Of a stretch of 64,000 nucleotides of DNA, positions 25,726-36,200 are shown one piece after another; the first letter of the stretch is position 1; each line of letters opens with the position of its first letter. The position numbers and the translations under genes were made by a program. Source of the stretch: Pachyseris speciosa (Eukaryota; Cnidaria; Anthozoa; Scleractinia; Pachyseridae). The DNA lies in contig JAEMWC010000459.1 of assembly GCA_016490735.1 (NCBI GenBank), positions 35,001-99,000 on the forward strand, in the 5' to 3' direction. The notes beneath the pieces were generated by a model. That model was not told where the DNA came from and did not search any database. It was given only the letters and a program-made list of their open reading frames with translations.

Positions 25726-28700
25726 AAGCATCGCACCGGTAATCGCGAGGTCACGGGTTCAAACCCCGTTGAAGTCCTGAAAAATTTCAGGCTTCTTTTC
25801 GCAATTGCATAAATTGCGTTCATAATTGCGAAGATCATTCTTCATTTGATTGCACTTGTCGATGTTACTTTACTGGTTTGATGCGTATTTTAATCCGCGT
25901 ATTTTAATAGCGCCTTACTACTTAAGCCCAGAGTGTTTACTTTCAAAATTTTCAAGGTTGCCTTCTTGTGTGTGCTAATTTTGAAATCAATCATTTCTAA
26001 ACTTTAAAATAACAAAATAAATTTCAAATACACGAGACAACTTTATAAAAACAGGTTCGGCATGACTCATTCCATCCCAGTTTAATGGTTCGTTGTGTTT
26101 TCCTCTGCTTATATACGTTACAATTTGAATGCGTTAAATGCTTGAATTTAAATTACAGTTACATTAAAAAATCTTGAATATTCAGTCGCCGTCATATCTC
26201 TAACCTTGCAGTCGATGGCCAGTGGTCAAACTGGACGTACACTGCCTGTAGTGTGACATGCGGACAGGGAATACGTGACCGGACAAGAAGATGCACGAAC
26301 CCACCCCCCTCAAATGGGGGAGCCAACTGCTTTGGGAATGCCTCTGAAAGCAATTTGGACTGTAACAATGGGCCTTGTCCTAGTAAGTAGCCCAGATTTT
26401 AGTACTTGGCGTGCTTAGACCTAAAAAATGTAATTGAGAATGCCAGTTTGGCTGATATAGCGCGGGAATACTACCCTGGTCAAAACGTTGAACACCTAAT
26501 CTATTTGTACCACAGACATGAGGAGTATCAATAAAGTTCATTGTCAGTTTTTGCATTGTTCGAATAAAAGTGATTTAATCTGCCGTATGTTTTATATCTG
26601 ACATAGAAACGCGATTGGTGTCATTTCTCAGCCTGATAATATTCGCGATAACACTGGTGCTGAAATTATGATTGATTGGTATAATAATATTTTACTTTCG
26701 AGATCGTTATAACACCTTAAGTAATGCCCGATGTCGAGATTTCTACGTGGCATTTACATGTTGTAAATATATTGTAATATCTGGCTTAACGAGGCAATGT
26801 TCACTCCTCTCTTTCTTTTCATTGAACAGCTCCTCCAGTGACCACCGAACCGCGTAAGTGTCCTTGGAATTCCTTTATTTTTCCTTGAAAGATTCTACTC
26901 TTTAATATCCTCCTGTCTGTTTTCTCTTATAACATAAAACTCACACACTCATCAATTTGTCAAAACCCGCTCAAACTCTCTCAACATTGTGAGAATGAAT
27001 ATATGGAAATCATTCAATTCATACAAACTACCCAATTTTAATTTCTCTTTACTTCGTGGTTAGTTTATATTTATGATTTTTCTTTTACTTTACAGCTACC
27101 ACAACAGGGTCACCTCCATCAGGTAAGCCAATAAAGGAAGATATGGCAGTGTACAGATAGTTTATCATAAATAGTTTATCATAAATAGCTTTTCCAATTT
27201 CATAAATAGTTTTCACTTAAAATGGCCAAAAAATGAAATTGCAACTATAGATCACAGAGCTGCTCAATATCGAAGATCAGAGACACAGGCAAACCACTTT
27301 GTTAAAGTCGCTATTACTTTCTCTTGATCGACGAGAGGCTTTTCATTACTGGGCCGTAGTGGTAATAGATTACCGTTGCCAAGAAAAGGCCAACAATTAG
27401 CAGTAGGGTTGTTGTTGTTGTTGTTGTCTTTCTTCTTTACACTATTTAATTTAATCACAGACTTTATTTCTTCTGAAGCGACTCATCCTTTCGGAAGATT
27501 ATATCCTTTTAAAATGTTTCTTGAATAACTGAGAAGAGTAGTAGAACCAGTGATGACTGACCAAACAAAACTCCTACTTCCTTGTAATAAATGCCATTGT
27601 ATTTTTGCACTGTTGGTGTAGTGGCTAACGAGTATATGCTATACTGATGCAAATTTAAGTACTCATTTGTTCTTTTGGTCATTAATAGTCATTGTATCAC
27701 GACAATGTCATACAATGGTGGCTGATCCTCCCTGCGTCTCTCCATTTTCAGATGCCAACATAACAAAGCTGGACGTTGTGTTCGCCATAAGTGCGACTTC
27801 AGGGAATTCATTCAGTACATATAACCTGATGAGAGACACTATAAAAAGATTCATCAACACATACGGCGTGAACAAAATACAGTACAGTATCGTCGTGTAT
27901 GGTGATCAAGTGTCAAGAGTGGTAAATTTCAACCACACTTTTCCGCAAAGTGCAAGTGAATTGAAGGAGGCCATTAATACTCGGCCTCCTCTACCCGGCC
28001 CTCCAGTCTTGCGCAACGCGCTTGAGGAGGCCTTCCGCATCTTCAATGATACAATAGGACGTCCAGGGGCTAAAAAAGTCCTGGTTGTCATCACAGACAG
28101 GAATTCGCCAAGTGATAATAGGAACACCCTAACAGCTGCCGTAACACCATTAGAAAACAGCAAGGTCCTGGTAATTTCTGTGACGATAGGAAATGTGAAT
28201 AGATCAGAGCTGCTTGTCATTTCACCAAATCCTCTAGATGTTATTTCTGTTCAATCTAACATTGACGCTGGAGTGTTGTCTGAGCGTATAATGGACAGGA
28301 TTCTCAGACGTAAGGTTTTTCTTCTGTGTCTACTAACTTATTAAATGATACAAACATTTACCATGGAAGACAAGGGACAAGCCTTAAAATCATAGCAGTA
28401 TGGCATATACACTCTTTCGTTTTTATAGGTATATGTTTTATTTAAGCAATAGACCACAAGTTTCTATGGTTTATAGGCCGATAAACCACTTGGGATGTTG
28501 GAAGAACACTCGAAGAATTCGTAAATTACGAGACGTCGGCTAAGAATTGTAGGGAATGACTAACACTAACACTTTACAAAAGAAATTAGGGGTTAACCAA
28601 GCCATTTGGGGGGGGAGGGGGGGGGGGGGAGTGGGGATGAACAATCACAAGTCAGCAAAAAATGATGGGTTTAACAAAGCCGAGAGGTTATTTGCACCTT

Positions 28701-31700
28701 GTTATTTGCTTTATAATCTCTTGCATTTTAATACTCAAAGAATCAGAGCCAAGAGATTACTTGCACCTTGTTAATATTTGCTTTATAATCTCTTGCATTT
28801 TAATACTCAAAGAATCAGGGATTTTTTTAATTGGAGTAAAGCCGAGTTATCCTATAATACATAAAAATACAACAGTTTTGGAAGTTCATGGGGAAGAAAG
28901 CCTCGCTAAAAGTAATTCAAAGCACTAGGAAGCAGTTTGCCAAAGGGCAAAATCGGCAATCATCCCAATGTTATATTCAAAACAAATCAATTGCTAACTT
29001 ATTCATTGTTGAATTCAACCTGCAGGTGACATCCCATTTGTTGACATTGGTTTCGCACTCAGTGCCAGCAGTGTAGATTCTGTAGTAATTTTCACACTGA
29101 TGAGGAACACAATCGGCACAATTATAGAGCGTTACGGAGTCGGCAGAGTACAGTTCAGCATCATTGTCTTCGGAAGTGTTAAGACAACTCAACTCGTCGA
29201 TTTCAGCAGCGATATCACCCAGGAAGAAATTATAAATTCTGTGAACAACCTCCAGCAAAATCCTAATCCAAATCAAACTCTTGACGAAGGACTGAGGCAA
29301 GCGCAGAAGCTTTTCAGAAGTACGGCAAGGGTAAATGCCAAGAAAGTGTTCGTTGTGCTTACGGACAGTGTCTCAACAGTCAGCGACAACGCGCTCATCG
29401 TGGAAGCCGCTCGTTTGAGAAGACAAGGGGTCTTTTTACTGAGTGTTGGTTTCGGCAGCCAGTCCAATCAAATAAGAAACCAGATGACTTCGGTTGTCTA
29501 TACCTCCGACGATTTCATTAGTGTACCGAACTATCCCACAGAGAGGGTAGTTGTCATAGCTGAAGCTATCATGTTCAAAGCGTTGCAAGGTACGATGGGT
29601 AGTGACGGTACCAATAATATCGATTGCTTGCATCTAAATTGTGTGTAACCCAGTCTGACGATGTGATGAATGCATTCTAACCCCAAACCTTTCCCTATCA
29701 TACGAGAACAAAAGCAAAAAGAAGAAAGATAAACACAGAAATTTGCAGTTCTAGTTGCATTTGGAATATGACACGTTGGCTCAAACGAAAAAGAAAACTG
29801 GCATAATGTAAATTGCAAGCATTAGAAATAATCTATTGTTCGTTTTAAAGTAACAGGGTCACGAATTCTTATCATTAATTCAACATGTTTGTACGGATGG
29901 AAACCCAAAATAACTCTATACTGAGTTTTGTAACAGCAAAACAAAACAAAAAACAAAAACAAACCAAAAGGAACAAAAAAGGCAGACAATCAAACAAAAA
30001 CAACAACAACAATAAAAAAACTACTCGACTTTTGCCATAGACCCTTTGCATAAATGGCACCTAAATTTGAATAACAATACTTTATACATCGTTAGCCTCG
30101 TTTTTATGTTCCAAATAAGGATTTTTTTACGTGAATGTGAGGCTCAGGATGTATAAGTATTGTTATTCAAATATCGGTGCCATTTATGCAAAGAGTCTAT
30201 GACACTACGAAAGTGGCAGTAAGCAGATTGCAACTTGAAAAAGCAAGCAGGTGTTTTTCAAGTTTCAGCCCTCGTGTATAGTTAGAACCATTATAAATCG
30301 ATTGTGCATTGCTCTCCTTTCAAGAATGAACTTGATTCCCTTCTGTTGTCGTTCTAAGACCAATTTGTCTATGAAAAGTTCTTAATCTTGATTTTATCCG
30401 AATTTTGCCCAAAGGCCGAATGGTACCCATGCACAGTCCCTTCACTCTTCAGCCTTCGATGACTTTTTATCTTATATCTCTTATACTCTTTGTTTATTTC
30501 AGCTAATGTACCGTTGATCGACCTAACCTTTGCTCTCAGTGCCTCGTCTGCTGCAGCTGCGAGCTCCTATGACTTAATGAGGAGAACTGTCCAAAGTATT
30601 ATTCAGACATATGGGGTGGACAGAATACATTACAGCGTTATTGTATTCGGCTCTGTTGCCACTACACACATCGGCTTCAACACCGAGATCCCAGACCCGG
30701 ATACCTTAGTTCGCATGATATCTCAGATTAAACGTTCATCTGGGACCCCAAATCTGGTCCTTGCTCTGCGTGAAGCAAGGGAAATATTCGAACAAGAGGA
30801 AGTGAGACCAAACGCGAAGAAAGTTCTCGTTGTGATTTTAGACAACGTGTCCGCTGGGAATAGAGAAGAGCTTAATCGAGTGGTAAATGTCCTAGTGAAC
30901 AAAAGTGTGCTGATAATCGGCGTTGGAGTTGGCCAAACAGTTAATCCCACAGATTTAGAGACAATTACAGAGGAGATACGCAACATAATCACAGTAGGAC
31001 TGAGCAAAAATCCCAATGAACTGGCGAGGGAAATCATGGCAATAATTTTAAGAAGTAAGTCCACTATAATGGCATGAATAATGTACGAATTTGTGATGCT
31101 TCAAGTTCTGGGTAGCTATCAGAAAAACGAAGTTTTAAAATATGATCCTCAAGATATCAAGACATTAATTTTCATTCGAGAACTTGTAGAGCCTTTCATG
31201 AAAGATTTAGACACTCGCACTTAATTGGCTTACTGAAGGTTAAAATAACAGTAACAGTAACAGTAACAGTAACAGTAGCAATAGCAATAGCAATAGCAAT
31301 AGCAATAGCAATAGCAATAGCAATGGCAATAGCAATAGCAATAGCAATAGCAATAGCAATAGCAATAGCAATGGCAATAGCAATAACAATAACAAGTTGC
31401 TAGGTTTTTTAGCACAGTAACCTAGTGACTGGTACATTTATATAAAGAATCTGGCGTCAAACTTATTAATAATTCATGAAGGAAATACAAAAGAAATTAA
31501 TTTTTAATGGTGTCTTTATACCTGATAAAGAAACGGCTAAATTTTACGCCCGATTTTCTGGGCCAAAATAACCCAAAATCTAAATTTTAATCTAAGAATG
31601 GATAGATGTACGGTAAATCTTTTTAAGCCGTTCAATAAATTCGCAATTCTTGTTTTATCAAGTCCTAAAACGCTAGGCTGCGCCTCGTGTTTTAAACTTG

Positions 31701-33247
31701 ATAAAAGGCTCATGCTCATTTATTAAACATCACTTCTAATCTGGTTTATGCCATAAAATATGTTTTGTTTTAATTACAGCTTCCGGATTCTCGGATTGGT
31801 CTCAGTGGGGCTCATGTTCGAGAACATGCCGCTATCTCGGTGTAGCAGGGATTCGTCGCCGCACACGTTTTTGTAGAATTCCAGAACTGGGATGTGTAGG
31901 ACCGCTGGAGGAAACTAGAGAGTGCAACACTCAAGATTGCGAAGGTGATGTGATGATGATGGTGGTGGTGGTAATTAGGGAGTTTAAGAAACGAGGACGG
32001 GAACGTCGACGAGAACGTCACAAAACAATAGGTTTAATGAGCAAACCCAGTAGCTCTACGCTTGCGTTTTACATTTTGGTACATTTCTTTGCTTTCCTCT
32101 GCAAAACAACAATGTCAAATGTCCAAGTTTTATGTTTTGGCGAGAACGTCAGCCATGATGGGAACTTTTTTCTTTCTTTTTCTTTACTTCAACAGCTTGC
32201 ATAGAAATTTAGTTTTTGGATAGTTTGCCGACATTTTACATGTTGAAAAAATTGAAATAATTGCGAAAGTGCTACAATAACGAGAAGATATATTTTAAAA
32301 TGACGTTTTCGTTGCCATCGTGTCCTCGTTTTTTAAACTCCCTAATGACGACGCGTGACGACAACGACGATAGCTACAATCATGCCAGCGATGATGATGA
32401 TGATAATGACGATGATAACGAAGTTTCATCTTGTATGCTTGTCTTTGCTAAAAACCTACATTTTCTTGCAATCATTGTGACCATAATCTTGGAAATGAGG
32501 GCGGGGGTGTGAATGCCTGAACACTGTAGCTGGTGTGCTTGAGCCAAACACGTCCTTCAATTACTCCGTGGTACTCCGCTACTATTGTGGCATAATATTG
32601 CGACTTTGAAGTACCACTAGTATGAGTAACAAGCCATCTTATTATTGACTGTCTCTACGTTTTCCAGGTTGTGGGGAGAAGGGTCCATTTAATAGCTCTA
32701 GATACGAGGCCTCAAGTGGTCGCCTACCTCCACAATTTGCTGCCCTGGACACCTCTAACCACAGAGCACGTAAAACAGCCTGGTGCCGTGCCGACGATGA
32801 CGCTGGAGGTTACATAGAGATAAACTTAGGTACAAGAAATTGACTTTTTTCCCTTCACTTGAAAAACAGCACCTAGTACAAGATAGCAATAGTCAGTATG
32901 GAAGTCATCTACATTAAAATTAAACCGACTGAAGCTGTAAGGAAGTACATGAGAGAGACGTCTGAGAGAACACTCGGGAAAGATCAAGGACAGGAAGTGC
33001 AGCGTATTGTTTGAACAGAAAAATAGCTTAGTGTAAGAAAGAATACAGAGAGGAAGTTTTGTGTATAGACAAAAATAAAAGGGGTGGCATTCGGCAAGAC
33101 ATAGTTTGTAAAATGGTTGAGTTTGAAACTACAACGATTACAACAGGGCATTCAGGACTCGTTTTTAATTCGCGCTTACCCTTTTGTTTTTGTTTGATTG
33201 TTTGTTTGTTTTTTTGTTGTTTTTTTATTCGTTTTTTTTTTTGTTCA

Positions 33248-33278
<31 letters not shown>

Positions 33279-36200
33279 GGTGAACTGGTCCGTGTTTACC
33301 GTGTTGCCACAAAAGGTGAAGACATTGGAAACGGTCGCTGGGTGAAAAGTTACTACTTGTCTTTCAGTGAAGATGGTATATCTTACTACAACTACTCCCG
33401 AGAACAAACCAGGGTTAGTGAAATACGTCACTAAAGCGTACTATATAGGACTACCCTCCAACCAAGGCCATAATTTAATAAATTCACCGACTGAAGTTAT
33501 TCCACAAATATTATCTAGTGCTAAGTAGTTTACAGTTGCATAGTTTACAGTTGCATTTCCTTGGAAAGCAGTACACTTGCTGAGAGTCTTACAATGCATT
33601 CTTTTTCTTAAGCATCTAAACGGCTCGGAATCTCAAACCCTTGAGTCCGATTGTTAATGACGTACGCGCGGTCCTGATTTTCCACTCCGGACCCTCGCTG
33701 GAGTAATAAACCCAATAAGTATATACTAAAAAAGTGGATAGCGTTGAAGGCACGCTCGGATTGGCTAGTCAAACTCCGAATGTCCTTTGCTATTTACCTC
33801 CGAGCAATTCGCGAGTTTCGTGCTCCATCGTGTGAATTAAGAAAAAATGGAGTCCCGGTTTACATCCGTGACAAGCGAAGAAATCATCCAAATTAACGAC
33901 GAAGCAGTCCCTGAAAACACAAAGAAAGCGACTAAATTTGGTTTTGCCGTATTTAAAGAAATGCTTTGTGTTTTTAACCCGGAGTTTATTGATAAAAACC
34001 GATGAGAAAGGTTTTGTTTACAAATGCAAATTAATCTTGCGTAACCTCACTTCTTCGCTTGAAAACCGAAGTTGGATGATATTTTTTTTACAGAATGGTT
34101 TCAAATACAGAGAGAGTTTGCAACTCAATTTGAAGAAATGTCGCCACCAGAACTAAACAAACGCCTTCATAAATTTTATCTGTCAGCGAGAAAACGGGCT
34201 GCTTGTTGTTTCAATCCTTTTCGCGCGGGAAAATATTGCAATCGTTGCTGGAATATATGAATTAAAATCAATTTTTTGTGGTGTATATTATCAGTGTCGG
34301 TGGCTAGCGGTGGATATTTACCACGACGCTTCGCGGCTCGGTAAATATCCACCGCTAGCTCCACTTCGGTGAATAGTTGTTAACTATCATCTTCTTACTA
34401 AATAGTTCACTGTTATTCTTAATTTTAGGTATTATCCGGGAATACTGACCGAGTTTCAGTGGATTTTAACGACATCAATGCCACAAGTGCTGTTCAATAT
34501 ATCCGGTTCCATCCCGTTGCATTCCAAGGGGAGCCTTGTATGCGAGCTTCAGTGTTTGCATGCACTGACGGTAAGCAATAAATAGTCAGTATCCAGTTGC
34601 AGACCCAGATCCCTAACCACATCAATTTCGGGACATAATTATCTTCCTCACCAAATTTCAGATGTAAGGATTATCTTCTTCTTCTTCTTTTTCTTCTTCT
34701 TCTTCTTCTTCTTCTTCTTCTTCTTTTTTCAAGACAATATGAATGACACAGTTTGAAATAAAAGGCAAATGCAAACAAGGACCCTTATATTTCATTACCA
34801 CAGAGCAAGGATACTGCAGTCCCAAGTTTTATTGGTATGTTCTGTTTCTTAACTATGGATTATAAATGCGAGTCTAAGTTGTATTTGTGTTATTTATTTT
34901 CAGAAATTATCCCACCCACTGTTGGAGGAGTAAGCTCCCCAAGTGACGCTGGGAAAGGAATATGTAAGTTAAAAAAAGTATACATATATATCCATATGCA
35001 TATGAATAGGGTGGTAGGTATTTTTTGAACACTGAGAGTCTTCACACCTCAGTCGCTTGACCCAAGTGTCAGTTTTCCGTAATTAAATCCTTTAATTGGT
35101 ATCATGTGAATTTTTTTGCAGTAATTGCATTGTGGATTTTGGCAGGAATCTTAACTTTCCTTCTTCTTATGGCCTGCTGTTACTATTGTTGTTGGCATGT
35201 ATGTTGTGGAAGGTAAATGATAAAAACAACGTATTTTGTAAGCCTAATTCTCTTAGTCTCTTCTAGTCGTATACCTAAATTTATGGACACAATTCTTGGG
35301 ATAAATTATCACTTATATGCAGTTTCCATACGCGCGCAAGACAAACAATCATTTCCACGCGCATCAAAATCCTCGCCAACCTCTCTCCCCCTTCCTCTCA
35401 CAATGTCAAATGCGACTACCCCAAATGTTTCCTGATGTTTGAAATTGTAGATTTTGTTTTCCCAATATAGGTCATGTGATGTTACCCTAGAGAACTGTTT
35501 TTTTTTTTATTTCGCCTTATTCACGTGCACATGTACGCATAATTTATGACAAAAGGCAAATCCCCTTGGAAAGATCACATGGTCTACATTGGGAAAACAA
35601 AATCGACAAACTAAAAATGTCTATTGATCTGGAGAAGGGAACGGTGATGCAAAAAATACCGTTTCATACCATTATAGCTGACATAAATGTTAGACTCACA
35701 TGTTGTGGTGCAACTTACTTCTAAGGGGAAAGAAAAGGAGAGGCTTGGCCTATAAGGAGACATCAGCAGAGGACGGCGGCTACCTCATTGAAGACAAGAG
35801 ATGGTCGCTGGCACCAACTGCAATGGCGGCCAGAGCTCCAGAAGATGAGGTACAGGAGGTTACCATAGAGATGAGTGAGGAGAAAGAAATACCATCAGGT
35901 AAAATGAAAATAGTCAATACAAAACGGGATTGGGGGAAGCACTATTTAAGGTAGCAGATGTTTTCGGTGATATTGAGTTGGATGAGCTACGCACTGAAAG
36001 AACGAGGGCGTGATTTAACGTAGGGGATGATCCCTTGTCGTTTGCAGGTCGTCTGAAGTCCATTTAGTGGTGGTATCTAATTAAGGTGTCGTATGTGCTA
36101 TGGCGACGACACAATCACACTGTCGGTTGTGCTTTAATTCGATATGATCATATATGCCAGGCACACTAATATGGATGAATTTCCCGACTCATAGGCTAAA

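Noticed and set aside
24697..25860. Four functional tRNA-Thr genes.
   Set aside because: The anticodon arm has an extra base and C at position 33 relative to a normal arm, and each is embedded in the same dispersed repeat; they are repeat heads.
24697..25860. CRISPR-like array of direct repeats.
   Set aside because: Repeats are long, inverted as well as direct, and eukaryotic intronic; spacers are not uniform.
27906..28220. Minus-strand open frames across the vWA exons (also 29273-29467 and 30723-31064).
   Set aside because: Antisense shadows of long coding exons; they have no independent motifs.
31230..31437. Open frames of Cys-Tyr or Leu repeats.
   Set aside because: Artefacts of the hexanucleotide microsatellite.
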